Shown: positions 14,270-28,019 of the stretch, piece after piece
Position numbering within the stretch: the first letter of the stretch is position 1
Layout: every line of letters starts with the position of its first letter
DNA from: Coturnix japonica
Lineage: Eukaryota > Chordata > Aves > Galliformes > Phasianidae
NCBI RefSeq assembly: GCF_001577835.2
Contig: NC_029519.1
Coordinates: 33,958,768 to 34,022,767 of the forward strand
Reading direction: 5' to 3'
DNA length: 64,000 nt
Made by a program: the position numbers and the translations under genes
The notes under the pieces: model-generated
The model's input: the letters and a program-made list of their open reading frames with translations, nothing else
Database searches by the model: none
Told to the model about the DNA's origin: nothing

Positions 14270-16230
14270 GATAGTCAAGTTGTAGTTAACACACCCTTTT
14301 TTAAGAGAAAAGTTGCTCCTGGCAGCTATCAACATGATCCTGAATGGGTAGCTAAATATTTTTGAAATGATGATTAAAACTCAAGGACTGGCTTGAAAAG
14401 ATACAGAAGTTATTATACAGGTGTTGTTTGATGGTACAAAAAGGTAAATGATTCACAAGAACACAAGGCTCTAAGTGGGGGCTCAGATGGCAGCAGTGAC
14501 GTTGCAAAGACTTTTGCTCAGGATGTAATGCTGGTAAGATCCCAGAGCAGATTTAGGCTCAAGGAGGAGGATTCCCCTGGTCCGCACCAGTTCTAAGCCG
14601 GCTGCCATGCATCTGACAAGGCAGGAGACTCCACCCACCAAACTGCCCCTACCCTGCACAGCCCACAGAGGAGATGGTTGGGGCAAACAGGGAGCAGAAA
14701 TCCCTTCTGGGAGAGAAAACAACATGCTAATTGTAGAAATGAGGGACACTGGAAATGAGGATGCCCCAAGCTGCAGAGATCTAGGAAACTTATTTTCCCT
14801 GTCGGTCATGGAAACCAGAGATTGAGGGAGACCAGACGTATTTTCCCCAGCAGAACCTCTGGTTAAAATTAAGCTGAGGAAAGATGAAACTGAAATAGAA
14901 TGTTTTGTTGACACAGGTGCTACTTAGTTTTAAATACAAAGGAACGTGAATTGGTTTATATTACTCTAAAAGTTGTTATTGGTGCAATGGGCAAGTCAGA
15001 AGCCAGACCACTCTTTAAGCCTTTGAAATTTTAAATGGGGAAAGAATGAGTGACACATCAGTTCTTGTATTTACCAGGAGCACCAAAGCCTTTAATTGGT
15101 TGAGAGTTGCTAGAAAAATTAGAGATGGAAATAAAATTTAAAGATGGGGAGGTAGAAGTATTGATACCCAAATCTAAATTCTTCCAAGCTACAGTATTAT
15201 CGCTACAGGAAGCCAAGCCAGTAAAGAAAGGAATTTCACCCCAGGTGGAAGCTGCAGCAGGAGGTGCCTGGAAGATCAAAGAGAGCTGAGCTACTAAGGA
15301 CAGATCTAAAGCTAGAGTCGGTACAGGTAGGACTGAAACAATATCATATAAAATTAGAAGTTAAGATGGAATTGGCACCTCTCGTACAAAAATCCTTAAA
15401 ATGTGGTTTATTCTAAATACCACACCTCAAATACTGCCTGTTAAAAAGGCTGCAATATAAGAGCAATTTACATTGCTAACTGTTCTTACTGCAGAACAGA
15501 GGTGGTTGTCAGTGCTAGACCCACTGAATATGAAAGTTGAGAGCTATTTGCATTTGAGTAGAAAAATGCAGAGATGGGATAAAAAGGAAAAAAATATATA
15601 TGTGGAGAGAGAATAATCAACACAGTGCTGCTGCAAGGATTTATGAAATCAGATATCCAAGGAGCTGGAATTATGGAGGCAGGAAGATAAAGAAGGAATT
15701 GTGTTGCAGAGGTATACATATTACTATCTGGAAAGTCTCAAGAAGAATATTTTATTGCATTTTCTCAGATCAAGTGGTTACTGGGTGTTGAAGAAAAAGG
15801 TTCAAATTGCACAATAAGCTGTAACTTATCTAGACTTTGAGATCCTGGGAGGACTGAGGCAGCTAAGTGCTGACAGAAAAGAAGCCATCTGTGAGCTTCT
15901 GGAACCTTGAAACATCCGTGAGCTGAGAACAGTTTTAGGAATGACAGGATGGTGTCATTCATGGAATATGAGTTACTCAAAGTGTCAAAAAGACCTCTCC
16001 AAAGGACCAAAGAAAGTCAAAGTGCTTATGTCAAGCTTAAAAGAAGATTAATGAGAGCCCTGGCCTTGGGGGGGGGAGGGGGAAACTATGAGGGACAGGC
16101 TGGGTTTTTAGGGATCCTCACACCATGCTTGGGAGGAAGCAGGTGGGCAGTAGCATATTTCTCCAAGCAACTGGACACAGTGCGTCAGGGATGGCCTGGG
16201 TATATGACAGAAGAAGCTTAAAGCATCCAA
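14270..16230 (+). mobile_element. Endogenous retrovirus gag-pol fossil, gammaretrovirus-like, heavily broken
   Basis: Translated pieces in the + direction occur in retroviral order. A nucleocapsid zinc-knuckle remnant (GHWK..CPK) lies near 14,740-14,780. An aspartic protease active-site segment (VDTGA) follows near 14,908-14,922. Reverse transcriptase-like pieces lie from about 15,300, and an RT-to-RNase H segment (VAYFSKQLDTV) ends near 16,190. The single-knuckle remnant and pol layout suggest the ERV1/gammaretrovirus-like group. It is broken in all regions by well over ten changes, and no flanking LTR or envelope is recognised. It is therefore an old truncated copy with no coding capacity. 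Confidence 0.75.
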
Positions 16231-17396
16231 ACTAATACCCACTGAAGGTGGTCAAAATGATGTGTCAAACCTTTTTCAATGTCACAGAGTCATTGCAAAA
16301 AATAACATACCGTATTTTGTTCATTCTTCTCAATGCTGAGGAATTTCCCAAAAAAGAAGGCATTTGCCACTCCTACCAAGAAAGATAAAAAGTCTACATG
16401 ATGTCTTACAAGGAGAGATCTCTACCAAGCAGAGTATGATAACAGGCAAGCACATAAAATAGGCAACTTTTAGGGAGTCCTCTGAGAGAATGGCTACTCG
16501 ATAGGATACCTTCTGAAGGCAAGCAGTGCTGGTCACGTGGATGCTGCCAATCTGCCCACCTCACCCTCAGTCTGCCGAACATAGTCCTGATTCTCCATTT
16601 TCTCTTCCTCTGGACTGCTGTGGGTACAGCCACATGAAATACTACATGATGAGATCAAACAAGTTCCAGGGTTGATCAGTTTACTATATCTGTCCTTCAA
16701 ATCCTGTGCAGCTCCAGGAGCTGTTCCCAGAGAACATAAATCTCTATCAGTACTCTATTCCACCTTTACAGTTTAAGTAAGAAAAAAAAGAATGAATAAA
16801 CAAGAAGTTGAACAAATAATTTTAAAGAAATAATTTTAAATTTTTGTCATACTCTTTTTCTAGGACTCCCTGATTTTACTGTAGTCTTTTCCTGTTTCAC
16901 TGTCAGATGGACCATTGAAGCCTCTGTAGGAAAATTGGTAGTCAGGTTTTCTTTACAGGGAATGACTCTCCAGTCTTCCCCTGCTATCTACTAACCATGC
17001 TAAGAAGCAGTTTCACTGTTTTGAAGGCCTGAAGGTTGATGTGCCACAACAGTCAGGGACTCTGAGAAGCTAGCAACAGAAATGCCAGTTTTTAATGAGC
17101 AACTGAAGGTTCAATGCAACCGGCTATTTTTCCCCCACACACACTTAGTTATTGATGACACAAACACCATGAGTAAGGAAAGGATATTGATTAGTGGTTT
17201 TGTTGATTTAGGCCTAAGGGCTGGTACAAGAGCTTGGAATGCTTTGGATGGAAAGAAGAGAGGAGCATTGGCACCGTGTCTGTCCTATCTGAATAAAACC
17301 AGACAGCTACACAACACTGCACAGTAATTTGAAGGTACTCCAATGACATGCCTGCAGCTTGAATATAGCTTTAGTACTACAGAGGAATAATTTATT

Positions 17397-17438
17397 GTCA
17401 TGGTTTTTTATAAGTTATAAAAATTATAAAACCATGAC
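17397..17438. repeat. Short inverted repeat (hairpin)
   Basis: GTCATGG plus a T run and ATAA pairs with TTATAAAACCATGAC. This gives a 15-bp stem with two unpaired T and a loop of about 10 bases. Confidence 0.75.
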
Positions 17439-20408
17439 ATTTATTCAAGGGTTAGACAGTGCAACCATAGCCAGTCATGCTCAGGTGTGCCTACAAATGC
17501 TGTAGGTATAGGATTTTCTCAGTGTTCACCCAGAGATGTCAAAAAACAAAACTATGAGCTGATAAAATGATTGACTTGATACTTCAACACTACAGTTAAA
17601 GTGCTGCTAACAGTTTCCCTTTAATGTTCAATCCCCCACTGGTTTTAATCTATGTAGTTCAGTGCCTTGAGACAAGTTTAATTTTTCTTAGCAAAATAGT
17701 GACACATCCTAGCACAAAATACATCTCAAAATAGAGTAGTATTCAAAATAGAATAGGTTTTTGAGAAAAGGGCTTCAGCTATTACGGGAATGGAAAAGCT
17801 TCTGCTTAAACAGAGACTGAGGGAAAGTTGAAAGTTTATGTTAAGAAAAAGAAAAAAGGAAAATTTTCAAAGTAGTATCCAGCTTCTGAGCACTATGAAG
17901 ACAATGGCAATAGGATTCATATCCTATTAATTTAATATATAGTAGAATTCTATGCATTTTTGTCTTAGTCTGGCATTAATCACAAATAAAGACAGAATAA
18001 CAGACTAGAGCAATCTAAGATCTCTTTGTAAGTCCAGTGACCATTCCTAAATGCTTCTGTGTGACAGTTTTCCACAGCAGAAAAAAAGCATTTGGTCATA
18101 GTTTTGTACATACACAAACCATTAAGATTTTTACTTACAGTTTATACATACTAATTAGCCACAAACAGTCCCACACAAGCCATGATCGAGAACAGAGTAC
18201 TCTCACTTAAAGAAAAAAATTCTCCTTTGAGCTATCAGCAACTCAAGGACATGGCAGGAAGTGGTTATTTAAACAGTTTTCTGATCTTCACCAAGTTTGC
18301 TCCTAAGTGAAAAAGAATGTACAAGCACAAAGGCAGCAGAGCTTTGTACTACAGTTGTGAGAAAGAATGGACTTCCCATTCCTTTTTTTTTAGCAAAGCA
18401 TCACCCACACTACTGCTATGCATGCAGACAGATATCCAGAAGGGAACAACTCTGGCATTGATATTGTGAAGATCCTTTTCCACACATTATTCTGTTTTCT
18501 AATGAATTTTATTGTTGTAAATGCTACTCAGAGAGGACTAATTCCCTTCAAGCTTCAGGGAATTTTTCTGCCTGCTAGCTGTACTCATGGCTTTGCAGAA
18601 CTATTGGAAACTCAGCCCCAAAAGTACAAAAAAGGTTTATAAAATAGCCCATGAACTGTTGCAAGTCAGTACCAGGATGAAATCAGATATCTGTACTCAA
18701 TGAGATTTCTGTTGAGAGGAATCCCAAAACTCTTTGTTTGCTATGCATCATATAATGCCTAGCTGTACAGAGATGGGCTGTGCATCTATGTTTCTATTAC
18801 CTCTGAATTCTCAAAGGACAAAATTCATTTGGACTCATTCATTTGAACACTATCTTTATGAATTGCCAACCAACAGATTAGCTTCCAGGAAAGTGCACTT
18901 CAAAACCTGAGAAAGTAAATACACATGACAATGAAGATAAATGAAGTAAGATTTATAGAGCAGTACAGAAAATATACAGAAAGTTCTGATCTTGGAAAAA
19001 AAACCTATTCACATTCGATCAGAGTCTGAAGTTGCAATGGGATGTATGTCACTTTTTATATCGACAGGTAGCTAGCATAGAAATATCTTTTCTATTGTGC
19101 ATCCCCATAGGAAGCAAAAAGTTATATCCTTCTAGCTGCATGACAAAGTTGCGTATACTTTATACTACAAAGATGTTCTGAATCAAAGCACTTAGAGAAT
19201 CAGCCAGAACTAGTTATTTATTAATTCTTATTTGGTTATTCAAATAGCTAAGCCAGTGGCTATACCTCGGAGAAGTTTCTGTAAACTTTAATGGGGTACA
19301 TTTTCAACATGGCCACTAAAATTCAGCAATGCTGAAAAATATGAATAAAATATAAAGAAAGAAATGCTTTGTGAGCAAACTTTGATTAATGTTCAATAGA
19401 TATGATGCTGATCGCAATATTTTAAGTAACTCACACCATTACAAAAGGGATACAGAAAATCTGAACTTCCAAAGGATGCAACATCTGATATGATTTTTAG
19501 TATGCACAAGCCACACCCCCGAACCACTAGAACAATGTGTAGAACTAATCAAGATAAAAATTATAAAAGCTGTGGAAAGTAATAAAAAAGTAGTAAAAGA
19601 TGAAGAGATGATATTGGCTAATCAAAAACTTTATTACATTGCCTTTTGTTGACTTTAATTTTTTGGGTTTTTTTAATTCTAGTAATTTTACTACAGATAT
19701 ACTTAACAGTAATCTATCACTATATTTCTACTTCAAAACAAGCTGCATAACATTTAATTCAACAGCTTTATCAAAAGCTTGCAGAGCTATCTTTTAAAGG
19801 TAATCAGGAATTCCTTCACAGATATTTACTTGACAGCTTGTTGCCTCTTCGTTTCTCAAAAGATTTACAGAATCTGAATGAGGGTTGAGAGAGAGAAGTA
19901 CAAGTAATAGTGCTACAGTAATGTGCTTTCTCCCTGCTAATAAGGTTGATTGGCGAATCTTACAGCAATACAGGAAAACACTGGCAAAAGTCCTTCTATC
20001 CCCTGAGAGAGTCATCTGGATTATATCCTCTCTAGCCATGGGATTAAACCACTTGTAAAGAAAAGATTTCTTTTTATTAGTTTTCCCTCTTTATTTAAAG
20101 AAAACAACTTTAAAACTAGACTCGTTAAAATTAAAAAGAAAAAAAAAAAGCTTTTGTGTGGCTTTTCTCAAGATCCAGACTGAAATTTACAAGTTCTTCA
20201 GAGGGAAAGAAAGGCTTGCTTATATTTTCAATATGTTTCAAGTGTCTTGCTTTTCCATGTGTCTGATCATGACACTTCTTTGAGGTGAAATTACTAGATA
20301 GTGACAGCACTAAAAACAAAAAACCTTGCAAGTACAAGAACAGGGGGTCCAGCATCTGTGGTAGTGATCTCCCAGAAAGTTATTTAAAGCAATGCACTGA
20401 AGAAAATT

Positions 20409-20433
20409 AAAAAAAAAAAAAAAAAAAAAAAAA
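20409..20433. repeat. A25 homopolymer
   Basis: This is a run of A. I see no adjacent processed pseudogene. Confidence 0.93.
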
Positions 20434-23400
20434 GTCTTAGCTTTCATCAGTATTTCCCAAGCATAAGAGTTTTGAAGGATGACGCTAAACAAACTACTAC
20501 TACACTGCAGGTTTCCTCAACAGCAATCCATCAGCAATACCAAGATTATTTTTTTCCCCCACTTCTATGTCTCCAAGTGAAGAACAATGATTTGGGGAAC
20601 AATTTGAGCAAGCCTTTGATAGGATTTGGGATATCTATAACCATGGAAGATGGAAGTTTATTGCTCCTGCTCTAGTCTTAATATTGGTTTCCACAGAGCC
20701 TAGGGGAGATCATTTGATGGCAAGCAGATTTGAAAGCAGCTGAGATCAGTCATTTTGAGGCAGTCAAATACTCTACATAGGGTAAGACAGTGTCCCATTC
20801 AAATGTTTTGTATGTTTGCTGTCTACAGGTTTTATGTTTTAATAAATAAAAAGCAATGGATTAAGGCATACACACATCCCGTGCTTTTTTGATGCGTGTT
20901 TGGGCTAGGGAGGAACTGAGAAAAGAAGAAAAGACACACACCAACTCAAGATTATTCCATCAGTACCATAGCATGAGACAAGGGCATATACTGAACAGTC
21001 ACATAGAACAAAACATGTTGGGTACACAGAATGATCCAGTGGCAACCGAGCAGGGGGTCCCAGATTTGCAGAGTACTTCGACTCTGTGAGAGTATTACAG
21101 GAAGCTTTTCAGAGGTTCAAGTACCCATTCTTCCCAAACTGACTTTTCCACATTATTGCCCCTTCTGATGGATGTCAACACACGTCCTCTCTGCCAGCAT
21201 GTCACCAACAGCTATGTCTGCTTTGAATGCAGCCTGAGGTACACAATTCACAAAGCAGCCATCAGGCGCTCTTAAGTCAGCTCAGCCTTTTGCTCTCCAC
21301 AGAGACCGACTAATTGAGACATTTGTAAACTGCATTTGGCACAGTTCTCTGAGTATATCTTCCCCACTATTCCAGACTGCATCCTGACACTCAATTAATT
21401 CATAACACAACCATCTGCTTCATTAATCTCTCCTTCTGACATTATTTTACAGTCATCACATATCCATGTGTCAGATAATTCAACACTTTCTTATCAGTTA
21501 CTTTTGGACTCTGCTCCAGAATTCAAGCACATTCCGTTTGCTCTCATTGAATGGGTCACTGAATTATTTCAGATCACTGAAAACAAGTTAACAGAAGATG
21601 TTCAAATGGAAAGGTAGTTGCTTTGATTTGCTTCTCATTTAATCCATCAAAGGGTTTTGAGTCAGTTTTGAAATGCCAGAATAGTATTTCACATGCAAAA
21701 TGTTACACAAAGGACAAACTAGACTCCCATTTAGTCTTATTTCAGTTTACCTTAGTATTTAAGGATGTAAGCTATAGCAGTTACTGAGAAAATTTGTAAG
21801 AATGAATACTATGAAGAAAAGAAATTAATCCAGACATTCTATATAATAAATTAGGTTACCAGGCCCAGCTTTAGGTGCATTCTAAATCCACATAAAATCC
21901 ACTAATGCTTCTACTCTGTTCTCAGATGTTATCCACCCACCAGTCTCTACTATAAAAATAATAGCATTTTTAAGTCACAGGAGGTACGCACTTGGGAAAA
22001 AGCAGGAAGGTGGACAACACATCATTCAAAGCAGCCTTTGCTGCAACAGAGAGACAAGTTTAATGTTACTTCTAACAGCAAACTTTCATCACTAAAATAT
22101 TTTTTCCACCAAAGTTGTGAAACGCCCCAGAATTGAATTCTGCATTGCCCATAGATATCAAACTTGCCTACTTGAGAAAGTAACCTGGAAAAAGACATAA
22201 GTTATAATGCCACATGATTTCCTCATCTCCTTTGTGGGGGAAAAAAACAAAAACAAAACCCTCTGCCCTGGTTGCCCATCATACAAAATCCAGTAAACCT
22301 AATAGACCTTGAAAACTTTGTATGGCAAAAGGATTAGTCATGAAGCATTTTGGAAGCAAAAGCAAACTATGCTCTGGTGCTTTATAGCAATAAAACAGCT
22401 ACTGTTCTCCACTAAAGTGGCACTCAGTTCTTGCATTTTTCACTGTACTGTAAAGCTGGATTTTTAAGTGAGAAGCCAGTATTATTAAACTACAGAATTA
22501 ATGTATTCCTTATGATTTTCATGTAGGCAGAACATTGAAGTCTTTGAGAAAAAGGCTTTCTTACTGTGAAAAGTGAGAGAGAGCACCTCTGTTCTGTCTA
22601 TGCGTGTGCACTGGACTTCAGATCTGATAGAGCTGACTTCGTTTTTACCCTAACACTACCAACTTACCCTAACACATCCAATCTTTGCTAAAGGTTTAGA
22701 AGCATGCTTAAAACTGATAACACTACCTACTTGGTAAGCAACCTCTTTGCATGCCTCAGAACCTCTCCAAATGTCTGTGTAGCATTTTGGATACTCATGA
22801 ATTAGAGTATCTTGAAATAAGGATAATAACATTTAAAATATACATATTGCATACCTGCCAAATACACTGTTTCTTAAGCAATAAACAAAGCACGATCTGC
22901 TAATTAAACAAGTACTATTACAGACATGTTCACTTGAGATACACAAAGCTAAACTGAACTAAAACTGGGAGATACCAAAGCTATGTTTAACCACACTACC
23001 CTAACATGTCTTTAATATAATCTTCATCTGAAGGAACCATGAGTATAGATATCTCACATCCCCTTCCCCCTGTTTTCTTTTTTCATTTTTTGTTTGGCAA
23101 CATCTTTCATTGTTTTACCTTTTCTTGGTGATGAATGCTTTGACAACAGATACTTGGCTAGGAAGCTGGAAATCAAACTATAAGTACTGCTGTAAGAAGT
23201 AACAGACGGTATCTTAATCTTTCAACAAAAGACTCCAGCTTTACAGTGCAATACTGGATCAGCCTCTGAGAGCACTTACCTTTTGTGCTGGTTACTGTTT
23301 TACACTGCTTTAGGACCCAGCATTCCTACCTGAAACCTAATTGTACACAGATGAAAATGAACCACAGCCTGCAAAGTAAAATCAGCAGAGAACTTGGACC

Positions 23401-23637
23401 TTTCTCTTTCAGAATAATAGTTGTGTCCCTGCAAGTCATCACGGCAGATTGTACTTTTTCTTCATCATGGAAAGGTTGTGATAGTTTGTGGTTTGATTGC
23501 ACACATCCATTTGAGCATGTACACTCAGAAAAGAGATTAAGTCAGAGGAACCTCAAATCAGATTTGTTATGTTGCCAGATTAATTTTTGTTTTCCACCCA
23601 ATAACTCGATATGAAATCAGAAAAAAAGACAGCCCAG

Positions 23638-23693
23638 CTTATACACCAAATATGAATTCTACTACCTTATACACCAAATATGAATTCTACTAC
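23638..23693. repeat. 28-bp perfect tandem duplication
   Basis: Two exact copies of a 28-bp unit starting CTTATACACCAAATATGAAT lie head to tail at 23638-23665 and 23666-23693. Their identity points to a recent duplication. Confidence 0.95.
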
Positions 23694-23851
23694 CTCACCT
23701 TATTACAATTCTATCCCTCTCTGCTCTTGTTGGAGAAGTTTACCCTGTTGCACAGAAGCAAGCGAGCAGATTACTGATAGAGGTTCCTAACTGAGCGAGA
23801 AGAAAATTCCAGTCATACATCTGCAATAATTTCTAAAAAGCAGTAAAACAC

Positions 23852-23868
23852 TTTTTTTTTTTTTTTTT
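23852..23868. repeat. T17 homopolymer
   Basis: This is a run of T after CAGTAAAACAC. Confidence 0.9.
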
Positions 23869-24206
23869 GTTAGTAAAGAAGTTAGTCTCTAACAGCAAGA
23901 CCTCTATGACATACCTAAGCTAATATTAAAATACCTGAGTTTTAGAATCTCAGGATACTCTCAAGGATCTACTAAAGTCCAGCAGCGTGGAAAGAGCAAC
24001 ATTTTTGTCTTTGCTTCCCTCTTCAAGCATATAGTGAAGAAATCTTCACAGCTCCTTCAAGGCGACCTCATATTTACCAGTGAAAGCAAACCAGCTCCTA
24101 TGTACCATGTCCAGTCATTCTGAGGTCAGATGGCTCTGCAGTAAACTCAAAGTTCATTAATCAGATAACCAGTGCTAACCCTGAGGCACCTATCACAACA
24201 ATGCGA

Positions 24207-24254
24207 GTCTCAGTGAAGCTCATAGCATTAGTCTCAATGAAGCTCATAGCATTA
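24207..24254. repeat. 24-bp tandem duplication
   Basis: Two head-to-tail copies of a unit starting GTCTCAGTGAAGCTCATAGC differ at one base (G/A at unit position 7). Confidence 0.95.
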
Positions 24255-27200
24255 AAATACTTGTTCAGCATTTGTGTCCTTGAAATCTTCACTTTTCTGC
24301 ATAGCAAGACATGTTACAGCTGGGTTACTCTTCTGTGATATGTAGGGTGTCCAAAAATCTCTAATAACTTTTGCATCTAATCGTATGCTGGGGTTCACTC
24401 ATGAGAGTAATGCATCGTTGAAGTCTGACTAAATCAAATTAATTATCTCAGAAAGCACAAGACCACCCAGGCAGGTACACACATCACACAGAAGAACAAC
24501 ATAACTTTTGTTTGTTCTTTGCAATTATCTGGGGGTAAAAGTGCCCTGATTCTTTCTAGATATGTTAGACTTAACACACTCTTCAGAAATAAAACACAAG
24601 CCAATTTATAACTATGGAGCCATAATCAGCACTTTTTAAACAATTTTGCTTGAACTTCACTCTTATTTCTGTCATCTTTAGTTCACTTTTCTCCTGATAC
24701 ATAATACACACTTCTGTTTCTAGTCGTCACGCTGTGTTGACTCTCTGAATCTTGTATATATTGTACACTGCCAGTTATGAAGTCATGCTAAGACTGTGAA
24801 ATACATCAAAGCAAGGACATTCAAAGTTTCTTCAGGCATTCTCATCTCATTTCCTCCCTTTCTGCCTTAGCTACAGCTCATGCTGCACTAAATTCAGGCA
24901 TGAGCCTGAGATTCTGGTAATCCATCAAAAGAATAAGATGCAGACTTTAAAGATTTTTCAGAAGTATTGTTAGTGGGTGAACCTCAAAGGCATTGCTGAA
25001 AACACTCCGTATATTTGCTAAACCTCAAGTCTTTGTGTGACAGTCTTTTTGGAATCAGATGCTATCTTGCCTTTTCTTCTCCCAAGTAATATGAAACATT
25101 TCATGCTTTTGGACATTAAAACTTAGATTTAGCATTGTTTTCTTTTTGTTTTAAACCCAGCTATAACTTCAAGTAGCTACATCTGCTCTGACTGTAAAAC
25201 TCATATATGAGTACACAGTGCCAAGATGGCTAAGAGTAATTCTCAGAATTTGTAACACCTCAGCTTTTAGGTTGCACCGCAACCTTTTTTCCACTTACAG
25301 AGCATATGCTGCTAAACCACATCTTTAGGTCATACTACTGAACAATCCACACAAGAGACGTCATTAACCCTGTCCACCTCTCTTAAAACTTCTTTTTCAG
25401 CTATTAAAACTGCCTTGTTATCAACATAAAAGTTGAAAAATCTCAATCATCACATCTTTTTAGTAGTCGACATTTAAATCTATGTAAAATAGTTTTCAAA
25501 TGCATTAAAAATTGTGTTGAATTCATTTTCCTAACACATCAGTTTCTAATAGCATCAGAGGAATTACAGAGGTCTCAGATTTGAGCATATAGAGCTCAAA
25601 TAAGTGTTCCTGCTAGATTAAGTTGCTGAAATAGCACTGTTCATTACAGTAACTCAAAACACCCTTTTCTGCATGGGCTGCTATCCCCTCTACTCAGTAG
25701 CAAGCTTGGATACTGCAAAATTTTCCTCCCCAACCTCTCCCTCTAGCGCAACAGGTCAGTTTCCATGCATATATAAACTTCTCTGCATAAGTGTTGTTGT
25801 TGTGTACTTCAACAGCAGAACCTGATTAAAAACAGTGTCAAGAGAGCACACCGGGGTATAGTATGCAGAATAGCAGGGGTGATCAGCAGTGAAGTTCTGA
25901 TTTTAATCTTGTTATCAGAAAAGTTTTGTCTAGCTCACATTTTGCAATGACATGAAGGAGTTAGTGGCAACAACCAAGAATTCAGGCAAATCTTAGGAAT
26001 TATTCCTGTCATACAGCAACACAACTCTCCTCAGTCTTTTAGATCCAGCAGTAACTCAATACTCCACCATACCTCAAAACACTGGGAGTGCTCATCTATT
26101 TGCTCTTTCAAGGTTTCTTGATGAAGGAGAAATATCAAAACACTAAAACATACCTGCATTTACTCTGTAAGCTAACTTTTCAGCTTAACTGTAAAAGTAT
26201 ACTAAATACTCACTAGCTATGCAGCATGCTTCTACCACTTACAACTTCTCTGATCAACTTGATCCACTGAATTGTGGTTCTTCAGTTGATGTTGATTTCA
26301 CTCATCACTTAGCCAACAAACACAAGGTAAAACTACCTCATTTGTTTAGTAGTGCAGCAGAATTATTTAAACAAAATTGAAGAACATTTTGTTTTTAATA
26401 AAAATCCTGTTGTGTTAATGATGAAGCTAACATAGAACACACAAGCTACAAGAAAAAGCTTACAGAGCAGCTTCTCCCAGGAGGTACTGGGAGGGAACCC
26501 AACATGCCAGTGATGAGAATGTTCCCTTATAACTATCTCAAACAGCTAAAAAAATAAAAAAGACCCAAAAATACGCATGCAGTTTGTAGCAGCCATATTG
26601 ATAAGAATATTACACAGTAACTGACATAGCTTATACGCTCATTTTGTATCCAGTATTCACTGACCCAAGAGAAACGGAAAGAGCGATTAGACTTCCACGG
26701 AGCTAACTACTTGTCAAATTTAACAATGACAAGGCTCTTTTTCTTGCAATTAGATTCAGTTTTTCAAAACCAAAGCTTTCAGGAACTGGGTACATTCAAG
26801 TTATTAGAGGCGGGGCTTGGTTGGTTTTGAGATTCCACAAAGAGAATCCCTCAAGTCAAAAAGAATGAACTGTTTATGGGCTTGGGAATTATTCTTTTCT
26901 AAATTATTATTAAACAAATGCAATTTGTGGTCTTTATAGGCAGAATAAGTTGGTAGAACCATTAGTCATACATGCTACACACATTCTACTGATGCATTTT
27001 TGTCTGGCAGGACTTTTCAAGAAATCATTGTGGCAAAGTCCAAGTTCAGCTAATATTTCATTTTTCTCATTTTTATCCTTTCTCTGCCCACAGCACCCAA
27101 TGCACTTTTGGTTCTGCAAGGAACCAGATGGTCTAAAGACTTTCTGTGGCTCTGAACACAATATACCTGTTTGCAATACTGCCAGCACCAAGTTCTCTCC

Positions 27201-27992
27201 CAAGTTTGCCTCCAGAAACCCACTTAACCTATGGATCCTTGCCACCATCCATCAGGATTGTGAACAAGTCTGGACAAGATTCTCTTCAAAAATACTAAGT
27301 TAACACACATTAAAATCTCAGTACTCTGGAGCAATCATCTCATCACAAGAGGCCATGGAAGCCCTAGCTTTAGTGCCTACAGAACCAACAGTGATCTAAG
27401 GTCTCCACTGTCCTGCAATGACTGCACTGTTTCTCCGTGATAACTGCTGACATTCCACCTTACCCATACTTAGGGCGTGTCTCAGCACAACCAATAGCAA
27501 TGTATTCTATTGTGCACTGATTGTTTTCCTAATTTTCTTTAAAAATCCTACACCTTGTTTTAATTATGCAAAACAAATAAAGGCAAGGGCATTTCAGAAG
27601 TAGAACAGCACAGTTTTGTTTTGTTTTTTGTTTAACTACCCTCCTTTTTTAAAACTAAGATAGCCAAGCAGATATCTCCTGCTTTCTTTTGCATGCATTC
27701 AGAAATGAAAAAGAAAAATCTAATGAAACTTGTTACTTTAAAGGGCAGAGGAACTTAAGGAAAGTGCTGTTGTATAATCCACTGGAATGCAAGAAGAATC
27801 TTTGCATGATCAGGAGAAATGTTTAAACTCTACATATGTATATACATTTTAAAATATGGAAACCACGCTACTTATTCCTGTTATCATTTCTAAATACCAA
27901 CCAATCTGTTTATGATGTCTCATAACTATAAAATGTACACCATTATTAAATAGATTACAAAATCAAAAAAGCTAACATATTAATGTCAACAT

Positions 27993-28019
27993 AATATGAC
28001 ATATAAAATATGTCATATT
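27993..28019. repeat. Perfect 12-bp inverted repeat
   Basis: AATATGACATAT and ATATGTCATATT are exact complements, separated by AAA. Confidence 0.85.

Noticed and set aside
14483-14914. 143-codon open frame on the - strand
   Set aside because: It lies antisense to the retroviral fossil, whose features read on the + strand.
26934-27303. Overlapping 104- and 117-codon frames on opposite strands
   Set aside because: There is no resemblance to a known family. Opposite-strand frames of this size occur by chance.
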